Assembly: GCF_902806685.2 (NCBI RefSeq) | Contig: NC_048547.1 | Location: 13,403,196 to 13,467,195, forward strand | Direction of reading: 5' to 3' | Origin: Maniola hyperantus | Taxonomy: Eukaryota > Arthropoda > Insecta > Lepidoptera > Nymphalidae | Length of the DNA: 64,000 bases | Part shown: positions 55,337 to 64,000 of the stretch, piece after piece | Numbering within the stretch: the stretch's first letter is position 1 | How the letters are laid out: every line of letters begins with the position of its first letter | Notes under the pieces: generated by a model | Told to the model about the DNA's origin: nothing | What the model saw: only the letters and a program-made list of their open reading frames with translations | Databases searched by the model: none | Made by a program: the position numbers and the translations under genes

Positions 55337-55842
55337 ACCGTTAATGCAAGTGATAAATAAGTACCTATCTAAACTATAACATGACTATCCGTGCAGGCGT
55401 CCTCTATAGTTTGACCTATGTCAATGATCATTATAATTAAACTTTGCTGCTATGAACTTAAGGTTGTGATTACTTCACGATATTCATGAAGGTAAAATTG
55501 GTTTTATTTTAGTGAAATATGCGCGCGCTAGCTATACGGACGGTATTGATACGGCAGCTGGCTTAGTTACTACAACGGAAACCATTGCGCGTTGCGCATA
55601 TTACAGTTAAAACACAACTCTGATACCGATATTCGGCAACGGTTATCAATATCGGTATTGAAACTAAATAACTGTTGATAACCGTAGCCAGAAATAGCCA
55701 ATAACGCCCATCTCTATGACACAGACCTTGTGATGTCGTTTCGGCTGGACGCACACCGTCGGCTCTGCATGGGGTTTACTTAGTGTACTTAGAGATATAC
55801 TATGGCACTGGTATATGGGCATTGTTTGTTTAGTGATTTAAA

Positions 55843-56062
55843 TCCATACTAATGTTATAAATGCGAAAGTGTGTCTGTCTTTCCGCCTGTCTGTCTGTTT
55901 GCTAGCTTTTCACAGCCCAACCGTTGAACCGATTTGGTTGAAATTTGGTACAGAGACAGCTTGTATCCCGGGGAAGGACATAATCTACTTTTTATCCTGG
56001 AAAATCAAGGAGTTCCCATGGGATTAACCTAAATCCACTCGGACGAAGTCGCGGGCATCTAG
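55843..56062 (+). mobile_element. Helitron-like element, complete
   Basis: A|TCCATACTAATGTTATAAAT to GAAGTCGCGGGCATCTAG|T. Confidence 0.8.
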
Positions 56063-56159
56063 TAAATAAATAAATAAGACTAAGTATTATTATGTTTTAT
56101 TCAATTAAACTTTTCCAAGTACTTTTGAATCGTCAAGTGCCAAATTTACCACTGGTTCA

Positions 56160-56790
56160 ATGGCAAATGGCAATATTTAATTTGATTTTCAAATACCTAT
56201 CGAAATCACTGTAGGGATTAGGGAATAAACCATTTTTTGTCGATTTTTTTTTGTCAAACTATTATTTAGGTAGGCACACACCTGATTTTTTTTTTTCAAA
56301 ATTTTAGTAGGTAGGTACGTATGCCGCATTACCTACTATACATAACAGGTTTCTATATTTACTGTGCTTAAATCTATAAAATTCTATAGGTAATGGGTCA
56401 AAATTAATGCATCTAAAAAGTAAAGTAGGTACCTACTTATAATACGAGTTTGTAGGTTAAAAAAATGAAAAATGCAAAAAAACCTCAAAGGCGGTCCTAA
56501 TAAAAATAAGACAAAAAATATTATAAAAAAGCTCTGAAAAAACCTTTTCTTTTTGACTTCATAATTTATTGCGCGAGATTTGACATTTTAAAATTGTTTA
56601 TATCGCATTTTTGGAATTTGACCTGCATATTATTTACATTATATTATAATAGTTTTTGGTCGTTTTACAGAAACTTTTATTGGTATTTTGAAGTTAAGTA
56701 ATCGTCCAAGAATCCTAGTGTTATTCAATACAAGTTTTTTCAATTTAGCAGGTAAAACAACCTTAAAAATTTATAATCAAGTAATTTTTT
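56160..56790. other. AT-rich stretch, no features
   Basis: Only short GTAGGTA runs are seen. 56800-56960 (CCCCCGGCGCATAAAGAGGG) may be part of another dispersed repeat, but has no second copy here. Confidence 0.4.
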
Positions 56791-57114
56791 TACCTTTTGC
56801 TTGTCCTGCATCTGATCTCTAATTACTCCGGTCGTTTGTATGGAGAGAGTGACGGATATACCACCAAGATCGCGGTTTTTGTTAACCCCCGGCGCATAAA
56901 GAGGGTTGTTATAAGTTTAACGTGTAGAGGTATATCTGTGTATAGAAAATTCCATACACTCTTTTTCAAATTAATTAAATTGATAACAATTTGTCTACCA
57001 TCATCACCCAATCGTGTCACAGTGTGACTCGTTGGGAAGTAGGAACTCATCGAATTTTTATCTCATCGAGTCACACTATTGCTATAGTTGGGCTATTAGG
57101 AACGTTATAAATCA

Positions 57115-57375
57115 TTTTTATCGGACCTCTCGCTCGCACTGACAGGCCTTATAGAACTGGAACCCGACGCTCTGGTGTTTCGTGTGACAGCAACAAAAGG
57201 ATTTGTCGATTGTTGATAACAGTAGAGCGATTGTCTAAAATTGTTCTGATTGGCTGAATTTGTGCGATTCTTGTTGCAACAATGCAATGTAGCCAATAGT
57301 GAGCGAGCGTTAACCAATCAGAGATGATTGCGATCGTGACATTGCAGCTGTCATTCTCCCGCAATCGCGCAGCTG
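57115..57375 (+). mobile_element. CCAAT-rich MITE, copy 2, upstream of the ACE start exon
   Basis: GATTGTCTAAAATTGTTCTG, TGCGATTCTTGTTGCAACAA, GTAGCCAATAGTGAGCGAGC and AACCAATCAGAGATGATTGC match 16285-16470 (reversed) and 62690-62855. Confidence 0.6.
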
Positions 57376-57709
57376 GTTATACAAAGCGCCCATACTTTTT
57401 ACCTACGTCTACTACCTGTATCCGAACGGCATCCCTTTATCGATAACGACTCTGCGGCATTCTCACAACCCTTGATTAAAATGATTTATGACCCCGTTCG
57501 CACGTTCGTAATGGCCCAACTAAGTTGTAACCTATACATTAGAATTCCTAACGAGGCACAACTTACACTGTAACTGTTGGGTGTGACTCGATGGGGAAAA
57601 AATTCAATGCACTCCCAAAGAGTCACACTGTTACACCACTGTTGGGTTTGATTCGTTGGGCACGCACCTTCGACGGATGAACCGATTTTGATTTAGTTGC
57701 TTATTTCAG

Positions 57710-57931
57710 ACGATGTTGAAGATCGGCGGCGGCGCGGTGCTGCTCGCGGCCATCGTCGCTGTGTTCGTGGTGGCCACGCAGGGTCGCGACCCCGACCTCG
57801 AGGTGCTGGAGCAGGAGGGTCGCGAGTACATCATGCACTTGGACAAGATGGCCGGCGTCCGGAAGAACAAGGCCAGCCTGGCCGAGTGGGCGTACACCTC
57901 CAACATCACCAAGGAGAACGAGGAACGACGG
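57710..57931 (+). CDS. Ance: ACE exon with start codon and signal peptide
   Basis: The exon opens after TTATTTCAG at 57709; the ATG is at 57713 and the exon ends at a GTAAGT donor (57932) in phase 0 after 73 codons. The first 24 or so residues form a typical signal peptide, followed by RDPDLEVLEQEGREYI and the WAYTSNITKENEE stretch conserved in M2 enzymes. The exon is much more GC-rich than its surroundings, as is usual for conserved lepidopteran coding exons. The ATG is the first in the exon and directly precedes the signal peptide, so the start is secure. Confidence 0.92.
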
Positions 57932-60900
57932 GTAAGTCTTCATAGTCAAAGTCAAAGTCAAATCATTTATTCAGTCAGTTGTTAGATTTGTGATATGATA
58001 TTACCTATAGTGGTGATAACTAATTACGTAAACTTAAAACTAAAGCTACGAGGGTTCCAAGGGTCTTCAAGGTCTGAGAAGAACCCACAACAAACTCAGT
58101 ACAATAACACATTACTGTCTAGGCTTAATAAAGTAATTGCGGTCGAGTAATCAGTTCGAACGTGACGGTCTATTGTTAAAAAAAAAATATAGTTATAAGT
58201 CAGAATATTAATAAAATCGAGTAAGTCGTAAAAGTCTAATATTACATAGGATTATACACGCTGAAATTGTAACGGTTGTTTTAGCGCAGCGAAATGATTT
58301 TGTCAAGGTATTACAATCGATTTATAAATATTAAAAAAATATTAGAGTCAAAAAAAGCAAATTTACAATCGAGAAAAACAAAACTCGAATGACACCTCGA
58401 ACCAATAGTAGTACCGCGTGCCTGCAGGCTAGTTACACTATTATTTGTTATTAATTGCAAAATTGTATGTACATAGGGTCTTAAAAATATAAAAGTCCAA
58501 TTACATACAATCTGCCATCAATGGCGCGCAATTTTACAATAGTGTCAAGTTACACATTTAGTTATAATTTACATGGAAAAATATACTTAAAAAAAATTAA
58601 AAATATGATGTCAATATGTCATAGTTTATGCCGTATCGCTACGCGCGAGAGCTTATTTTGCTTTAGACTTTTTCACTTTATTGGCAGCGCGATTCGAGTG
58701 GCTGTACCACACGAGTAGATAATATAGACCAGAGGGGAAGCTTCATACTAGCGGCTGGCTGTAGGTTCACTCACTCTAGCGCAGCTCACGCACACCACGA
58801 CGTGTCACGGACGCTCCGTTTGCCGCCAAACTGGGCGCACGGAGCGTCCGTGGCACGTCGTGGTGTGCGTGAGCTAGTGTGAAGCTTCCCCTCTGGTCTA
58901 TAATATCTACTCGTGTGGCTGTACCTACCTACTATTGTATATAGAGGCGGTATTCAATACGATTAGATCGTAAATTGCGTTCTATTTGTTATAGGTATTC
59001 ATTACATACAATTGTATGTGATCAGTTAATCACAACTAATCACTAATCACGGTAATTTGAGCGAAACAGGCAATCTGGTTTTGTTGTGTTTAATACTCAG
59101 CTAAACTAGATAAGCTTTGTTTGAAGGGTCCAGGGTTTTCATAATGGGAAGACTAATTCGACTATTTTGCGTAAATTTTGAGAAAATATATAATCTTAAG
59201 AGTAGGTAGGTAAACCGTTTTTTATATGAAAGTTGGCACATATTATATAGAGCAAATATGGCTAGTCCTTTCTCAGAAAAAACCGGCCAAGTGCGTGGCG
59301 GGCCACGCGCAGTGTAGGGTTCCGTAGTCATCCTCCTCACTCACTCCTTAATCTGTGAACCCTACTAACCCTACTTACAGCACCTTGGGACCCCAACGTC
59401 TATCGGTTTTAGGAACTATGTGCCCTGCCCATTGCCACTTCAGCTTCGCAACCCGTTGAGCTATGTCATGTCGGTTACTCTAGTTCTCCTACGGATCTCC
59501 TCATTTCTGATTTGATCACGTAGAGAAACTCCAAGCATAGCTCTCTCCATCGCCCGCTGAGTGACTCTGAGCTTTCTTCTTCTTCAAAAATTTTAGGATG
59601 CTTCTATTTATTTTTCCAGATACAAGTCCAACTAGAACTCTCAAAGCAGGAGAAGCAAGCTTGGAGCGAAACGAAAATGTACAGGTGGCAAGATTTCCAA
59701 GACTTCGCCCTAAGACGGATGTTCAAGAAGTACAGTCAGCTAGGGGTGGCGGCGTTGCCTGATGACAAATACAAGCTGCTGATGCAGTGCGTGTCAGGGA
59801 TGGAGTCGAACTACGCGACTTCCAAGATCTGCGACTTTAAGAACAACACCAAATGTGATCTGTCCTTAGAACCTGGTAAGTGTATATATTAAGTTTTCGA
59901 TCTTGTACGCGACAGGTCACCTGCACTCTCGCACGTCACCCGCGTTATCCCGCACCGGATAAGCGCGGGGGCTGTGCGGGTGTGCGGGGCGTCCCCACCC
60001 CAATTGCCATTTCGGTCTGTCTCTACTACAGTGTTTTCTTTATTCTATGACAAGTTTGAAGCAATTAAAATATCACTTGTTTCAATGCGGAAGGAAATCA
60101 TATTGAGAAAAATTTCATCCCTGAGAGTTTTCTATAATGTTGTTTAACGTATGTGAAATCTGCCAAGCCGTATTTGGCTATGGGGATGGGCTATAGCCTA
60201 AACTTTTCCCATTTTAAGAGGAGATCCGTGCTCAGTAGTGGGTCAGCGATGGGTTGAGATAAGGATGACAAGTAGCTCTTGACTGGATTTTTACATAGAT
60301 CGAACTGAGTTAACCTGGAACAGATACGGCAGTCCCTAATTTGTTTCTACGTGGCGTCGTACCGGAGCGCTAAAAAGATTCCGACGAATTGAGAACCTCC
60401 TCCTTTTTTTGAAGTCGGTTAAAAAGACGTTAGCAGTGAAGTGTATTTTAGGTTAGGATGACGACGACGTTAAATTGTTCATCAGTTTGAATTTTTCCGC
60501 CAGCATAGGAACTAAAACTACTGAAATACCTGTATATTCCAACAGACCGTAAATCCAAATAAGAACATATCAAATTTTTTTGCTAGTATCGACAGAGCTA
60601 CAGAATTCACACCTCTCTCAATTTTCTTCTTGGGTTTTATACGCTAATCGTTTCATGTTTTCAATTTTCCTTTAAGAGATAACGGAGATCTTCGCGAAGA
60701 GTCAAGACCCTGAGGAGCTAAAGCACGCGTGGGTGGAGTGGCATCGCGCGGCCGGCGCGAGCGTGAGGCAGAACTTCACACAGTACGTGCAGCTGGACAA
60801 CGAGGCGGCTAAGCTTAACGGTGAGCAGTTTGCACCTTAGTTCTTATACTGACACAATCACGAGACTCTGAGGAACGCGTGAAGGAGTGGCATCGCCCAT

Positions 60901-63723
60901 CCGAGGTAGAACTTCACTGGTGCAGCTGGACAACGAGGCGAGGAAGGCGGGCGTCTGTAGCTAACTCATGCCTCAGCTTGTCCAATATAGCTCTTTATAA
61001 AGCACCTTATACGAGTAGCGTGGATTCAGGTTGTTAAAAATCCCGTGGGAACTCTTTGATTTCTCGGGATAAAAAGTAGCCTATGTCACTCTCCAGGCCT
61101 TTAACTATACCCATGCAAAAATCACGTCGATCCGTTGCGACGTGATCGAAGGACAACCCAACAAACAAACACACTTTGGCATTTATAATAAGGGTGCTCG
61201 GGACCTAAAGTACTAATCTATGAATTTTTTGCAGGTTTCAAGGACGTAGCTGATTGGTGGTTGTCAGAATACGAGGTGCCAGACTTCGAGCAACAGTTAG
61301 CAAAGCTCTGGGAGGATGTGAAACCTCTGTACCAGCAACTCCACGCGTATGTCAGGAAACGGCTGAGGGACAAGTATGGAGAACATATCGTGTCGGCTAA
61401 GGGACCAATCCCAGCGCATTTGTTAGGTAAAGCTATATTGCTCCTCAGTAATCATTGTTTTTCTGTGGGTAGGAATTAACAATAAATTATCATGTTTAAA
61501 TAATAAAAGAGCTGTGCTTAGAGTTTTTCTACGTGATCAAATCAGATATGAGGAGATCATATAGGGCATATAGTTCGAAAAACTGATCGATTTGGGGGTC
61601 CCAAGGTGCTAGAATGGCAACCTTGCACCGGAAAGTCTCGACAAGATACCTATGTCCTGCAGTGGACGTCTATCGATTGATGATGATGATGATGAATAAT
61701 TTTGTATTTCATCATCATCATCAGTCAATTGTTGACTCACTATTGAGCATGGATCTCCTCTCAGAACCTTGTTCAGTTTTACAGACAATCAGATCTTGCT
61801 TTTAATACTAGTTATTTTTTCATCTAAATCAAAAATGCATGTAGTATTGTTCGGGACACAAGCGTACCGAACAATACATGCATTTTTGATTGATCCGGTT
61901 CGAAGGACCAAAAATGTAGGGCTAATTGATTGACAGATTGATAAAAATTATATTTTTTTATTGTCCTTCGATAGCTGATTGATATTGATAAAATTGATAT
62001 GATATTACATATATTGATAACTAGCTGAACCGCCCCGGCTTCGCTCGGGTGGAGCTTAGAAAATTGAGGGGGAGGTTGAATTAAATTTTTCTCTCCGTAA
62101 GAACCTTCCTCGTACTTCAAGGAATATTATAAAAAAAGGATTAGCGAAAGCTATTATGACTAAGAAAGCATTTTTGAAAATTCAACCCCTAAGGGAGTGA
62201 AATAGGGGTTTGAAGTTTGTGTAGTCCACGCGGACCAAGTTGCGAGCATAAACTAGTAAAATATAAAAATAGTGTTCCTCTGAATTTGCAGGTAACATGT
62301 GGGCACAAACGTGGAACAACATCGAATCCTTCACCCGCCCCTACCCAGACAAGAAAGAGATAGACATAACGAAGACGATGAGAGACCAGAACTTCACGGC
62401 TTTGAAGATGTTCCAAATGTCTGATGAATTCTTCAGGTCGTTGAACTTGACCGCCATGCCGGAGAAGTTCTGGCAGAATTCCATTATTGAGAAACCGACG
62501 GATCGCGACATTGTTTGTCACGCTTCAGCTTGGGACTTTTATGATGGTGAAGATTTTAGGTACACCATATTCTTGATCTTCTATTTATATATCAGGAAAA
62601 GCTGACTGACTGATCGATCAACGCACAGCTCAAACTACTGGATGGATCAGGTTGTTTGAAAATATGCGCTGCTTACGCAGCGCTTATTTAGCCCAGCGCT
62701 TGGCCGCAATCAGACCTGTAGGGCGATTGGCTGAATTCGTGCGATTCTTGTTGCAACAATGCATTGTAGCCAATAGTGAGCGAGCGTCAACCAATCAGAG
62801 GTGATTGCGATCGTGACAGTGTAGCTGTCATTCTCCCGCAATGGCGCAGCTGGTGGCAAGTGATGATGCAGCCTAAATTGGAGTGCGCTCGCCTAGAAAA
62901 TGCCTATTCACTCTTGACTTGAAGGATTTTGATTTGGCATGCAGATAGTTATTATGACGTAGACGTGTTCTGCTAGAAAAGATTTTAACTCCTAACGGGA
63001 TAAAAGAAGGATTTTTAGGCTAGTTTATAATATGATGGTAATAATGTTTTGTTGTAATCTGAAATCCTATTCCACTTTTCTGAATTAAAATTTTTTAGGC
63101 GCGTCTTGAAAATTTGCTCTCTGTAGTAAGTTTATTCGTTGATCTTGTTTACGCCTAGTTCTATTCTAATTTCTAACACTATACATTTGCAATTGTAATC
63201 TTTATCTTCCTGATTTCTGACTGCTTTGGAGTTTTACTTATTTTCCGTTAGTCTAATAAGTCATCTTTCAATTTATTATAATAGTAACATGTATGGATCT
63301 ATGTGATAAAAGATAGGGCAGTGCTTGCGTCCTCGTCGCAACTGATTTTATAAAGTAGGAAATAAACAATTCGGTGGTGGTACAATCTATTCAAAATTTC
63401 ATTCCTAACATTTTGGCTTAATTTGAAGGATCAAACAGTGCACAACAGTCGATTACGAATATTTCCAAACGACTCACCATGAAATGGGCCACATACAATA
63501 CTTCCTACAATATAAACATCAGCCGGTCATATTCCGTGATGGAGCCAACCCAGGTAAATATCAATCCTTGTAATACTAACACTATCTTTACAATACAGGA
63601 TCAAAATGTGTACGACAGTGGATATGGAGCATTTGAGGGTAGTCCATCATGAAATGGGGCATGTCCAGTATTATTTGCAGTACAGGGATAAACCTGTGAT
63701 TTTCCGTGCTGGAGCGAATCCAG
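57713..63723 (+). CDS. Ance: Angiotensin-converting enzyme-like secreted dipeptidyl carboxypeptidase, 5' part, with alternative active-site exons
   Basis: A zinc peptidase of family M2 that removes C-terminal dipeptides from peptides outside the cell. I join 57713-57931, 59620-59875, 60677-60820, 61235-61426, 62292-62559 and then either 63429-63553 or 63599-63723. All junctions are GT-AG, and the phases (0,1,1,1,2,1) keep one frame for 401 codons. The product starts with a hydrophobic signal peptide (about residues 1-24, MLKIGGG..VVATQG). It then shows the M2 pattern: an N-terminal helical lid, four N-x-S/T sites, the Cys pair in ICDF/TKCDL, and the Cys of DIVCHASAWDF pairing with the Cys at the start of the next exon. 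H377, E378 and H381 form HEMGH. Length to this motif is close to that of Drosophila Ance, so I infer a single-domain enzyme of about 600-650 residues. The third zinc ligand and the stop lie past 64000. An acceptor (TTATTTCAG) ends 3 nt before the ATG, so a non-coding exon must lie upstream. Confidence 0.93.
58707..58917. mobile_element. Fold-back element in ACE intron 1
   Basis: Arms CCACACGAGTAGATAATATA..GACCAGAGGGGAAGCTTCA and CACGCACCACGACGTG..ACGGACGCTCCGT pair with their inverse copies to 58917. The left arm has about 35 extra bases. The transcript of intron 1 would fold into a strong hairpin. Confidence 0.88.
59365..59590 (-). repeat. RTE-like ORF fragment in ACE intron 1
   Basis: CACCTTGGGACCCCAACGTC, GTGCCCTGCCCATTGCCACT, GCTTCGCAACCCGTTGAGCT match 20970-21065 and extend further into the ORF (ATTTCTGATTTGATCACGTA). 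Confidence 0.6.
59620..59875 (+). CDS. Ance: ACE coding exon 2
   Basis: Acceptor TTTTTCCAG at 59619, donor GTAAGT at 59876, entry phase 0, exit phase 1. It encodes IQVQLELSKQEKQAWSETK to CDLSLEPG, the helical lid segment that narrows the active-site cleft in ACE. It contains the two cysteines (KICDF and TKCDL) expected to form the first conserved disulphide, and an NNT glycosylation sequon between them. Confidence 0.92.
59905..60028. mobile_element. GC-rich fold-back MITE in ACE intron 2
   Basis: GTACGCGACAGGTCACCTGC to CGGGGCGTCCCCACCCCAAT and TTTCGGTCTGTCTC; 29 bp after the exon 2 donor. Confidence 0.7.
60060..60425 (+). repeat. SINE-1 tail and other fragments in ACE intron 2
   Basis: 60060-60255 matches the SINE-1 body (TTTTAAGAGGAGATCCGTGC, GGGTTGAGAT). 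60340-60370 has a SINE-2 scrap (CGTACCGGAGCGCTAAA). 60372-60425 is the GAGAACCTCCTCC..GAAGTCGGTT end. Confidence 0.6.
60677..60820 (+). CDS. Ance: ACE coding exon 3
   Basis: Acceptor CCTTTAAG at 60676, donor GTGAGC at 60821, phase 1 in and 1 out. It encodes E-ITEIFAKSQDPEELKHAWVEWH to NEAAKLNG, the conserved ACE segment around 'DPEEL..W..W' and 'YVQLDNEAA'. An NFT sequon is present. The adjacent AG two bases further on would break the frame, so it is not the acceptor. A decayed partial copy of this exon lies 40-130 bp downstream in intron 3. Confidence 0.9.
60855..60950 (+). pseudogene. Decayed duplicate of ACE exon 3 inside intron 3
   Basis: Blocks nearly identical to exon 3 recur in the same order: CTGAGGA, GGAGTGGCATCGC, AGAACTTCAC and GTGCAGCTGGACAACGAGGC. 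Deletions remove the frame and there is no GTGAGC donor. It is a dead tandem exon duplication and cannot be used in a productive transcript. Confidence 0.8.
61013..61195 (-). mobile_element. Helitron-like element in ACE intron 3
   Basis: GTGGATTCAGGTTGTTAAAA to ACACACTTTGGCATTTATAA; the CTAG end is replaced. Confidence 0.7.
61235..61426 (+). CDS. Ance: ACE coding exon 4
   Basis: Acceptor TTTTTTGCAG at 61234, donor GTAAAG at 61427, phase 1 in and 1 out. It encodes FKDVADWWLSEYEV, then QLWxDVKPLYxQLHAYVRxxLRxKYG-like ACE helices, ending in GPIPAHLLG. The last block is strongly conserved in M2 peptidases. Confidence 0.92.
61590..61700 (+). repeat. RTE-like 3' end in ACE intron 4
   Basis: GTCCCAAGGTGCTAGAATGG to GTGGACGTCTATCGATTGAT and a (GAT)n tail. 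Confidence 0.65.
61825..61893. repeat. Near-perfect hairpin in ACE intron 4
   Basis: Arms AATCAAAAATGCATGT.GTAT..TTCGG and the inverse, with a loop of about 12 nt. It has the size of a small hairpin-forming MITE. Confidence 0.8.
62020..62258. mobile_element. Two Helitron-like fragments in ACE intron 4
   Basis: 62022-62150 (minus): ACTAGCTGAACCGCCCCGGC to AAAAGGATTAGCGAAAG. 62150-62257 (plus): TTTTTGAAAATTCAACCCCT to GTTGCGAGCATAAACTAG. They lie 35 bp before the exon 5 acceptor. Confidence 0.65.
62292..62559 (+). CDS. Ance: ACE coding exon 5
   Basis: Acceptor AATTTGCAG at 62291; donor GTACAC at 62560 is weaker than the others; phase 1 in and 2 out. It encodes NMWAQTWNNIESFTRPYP, two N-glycosylation sequons (NFT, NLT), the MPEKFWQNS block and DIVCHASAWDFYDGEDFR. 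The cysteine in IVCHAS should pair with the cysteine at residue 4 of whichever exon 6 version is used. The split AG|G codon (Arg) can be completed by either alternative exon. Confidence 0.92.
62584..62998 (+). mobile_element. Helitron-like element split by a CCAAT-rich MITE, ACE intron 5
   Basis: The Helitron starts GACTGACTGATCGATCAACG and breaks after TGGATGGATCAGG. It resumes at 62935 (TTTGGCATGCAGATAGTTAT). The insert contains the CCAAT-rich family core (62715-62852). Confidence 0.6.
63429..63553 (+). CDS. Ance: ACE exon 6a, first version of the HEMGH zinc-site exon
   Basis: 125 nt, phase 2 in and 1 out. Acceptor AATTTGAAG at 63428 with a likely branch point CCTAAC at 63404-63409; donor GTAAAT at 63554. 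It encodes IKQCTTVDYEYFQTT, then HHEMGH, then IQYFLQY to FRDGANPG. Both zinc histidines, the catalytic glutamate and the conserved cysteine are present, so it should be functional. The downstream part resembles my memory of Drosophila Ance (IQYFLQYxHQP). Residues just before HHEMGH (F-Q-T-T) are more polar than in exon 6b. Confidence 0.93.
63599..63723 (+). CDS. Ance: ACE exon 6b, second version of the HEMGH zinc-site exon
   Basis: 125 nt with exactly the same phases as exon 6a. Acceptor CAATACAG at 63598, perfect TACTAAC branch-point sequence at 63574-63580, donor GTGATT at 63724. It encodes IKMCTTVDMEHLRVV, then HHEMGH, then VQYYLQY to FRAGANPG. Catalytic residues and the cysteine are intact. 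It is identical to 6a at 28 of 41 complete codons. The residues before the motif (L-R-V-V) are closer to mammalian ACE. Including both 6a and 6b would shift the frame. Confidence 0.93.
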
Positions 63724-64000
63724 GTGATTTTTGAAGAGTATCATGTGACTAACCGTCTTGACACATAATATCAATACCTATTTATGATATACCTATTCTC
63801 TATCTACGGAAAGAAGTTGGTATAGCGCTCTCTCTGTTACGTAATCCCATATAAATGACAGAGACGAAAATCTCAATAGGTTGTTAACCATTTCGAATCA
63901 CCAACCACTCACAAACGAAACCATGTTTTCGAATTGAATTTCAAATGTTTTTTTTTAATAATGTTTGCGAATTGAATTTCGAATGTTTTTTGAAAACATG
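63724..64000 (+). other. Start of the ACE intron after exon 6b
   Basis: Follows the GTGATT donor; no further HEMGH-type exon is seen before the window ends. 63815-63870 holds GCGCTCTCTCTGTTACG..ATGACAGAGACG, a weak relic of MITE-A. Confidence 0.5.

Noticed and set aside
62189..62521. 110-codon minus-strand frame
   Set aside because: Shadow of ACE exon 5.
63429..63723. Exon 6a or 6b as a dead pseudo-exon
   Set aside because: Both keep splice sites, phase, length, the zinc motif and the disulphide cysteine, unlike the truly decayed exon 3 copy at 60855.

Overview
This is a lepidopteran (moth or butterfly) nuclear window. It is AT-rich and packed with interspersed repeats that I associate with Lepidoptera: short non-autonomous elements with Helitron-type ends (5'-TC, 3'-CTAG preceded by a small hairpin, inserted between A and T), three tRNA-headed SINE families, many fold-back MITEs, and fragments of non-LTR retrotransposons. 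Coding genes have GT-AG introns. Family names given to repeats come from memory and structure, not from a database search.

Layout. 0-14 kb: SINEs and Helitron-like copies around a PIF/Harbinger-type DNA transposon (about 4.36-7.35 kb). Its two genes lie on opposite strands, each with an exon inside the other's intron, and the block is flanked by inverted arms of about 620 bp. A near-perfect palindrome of 670 bp follows at 8.5 kb. 14.47-14.66 kb: one host coding exon on the minus strand, whose product matches the N-terminus of AGAP/Centaurin-gamma-1A, an Arf-GAP; the rest of that gene should run leftwards out of the window. 15-57 kb: a long gene-poor stretch of nested mobile elements, including a 5'-truncated LINE with an 824-codon open frame (21.8-24.8 kb) that split an older repeat, a 6 x 65 bp tandem array (30.5 kb), a pentamer array (TGCGR)n at 40.2 kb and another (TTAAA)n at 53.5 kb. 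A unique GC-richer segment at 47.97-48.11 kb ends in a good splice donor and may be the non-coding first exon of the next gene.

57.7-64 kb: the 5' part of a secreted angiotensin-converting enzyme (Ance-like, M2 metallopeptidase) on the plus strand. Five constitutive coding exons are followed by two tandem versions of the exon that carries the HEMGH zinc site (63429-63553 and 63599-63723). Both are 125 nt, both have the same splice phases, and both keep the catalytic residues. They differ at 13 of 41 complete codons and are separated by an intron of only 45 nt. Reading frame and intron size both argue that they are mutually exclusive alternatives, giving two enzymes with different residues beside the active site. 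A decayed copy of exon 3 lies just downstream of exon 3, so this gene has undergone tandem exon duplication more than once. The exon with the third zinc ligand and the rest of the gene lie beyond the right edge.

The exon-swap ACE is the most interesting system in the window. The interdigitated Harbinger gene pair is second.
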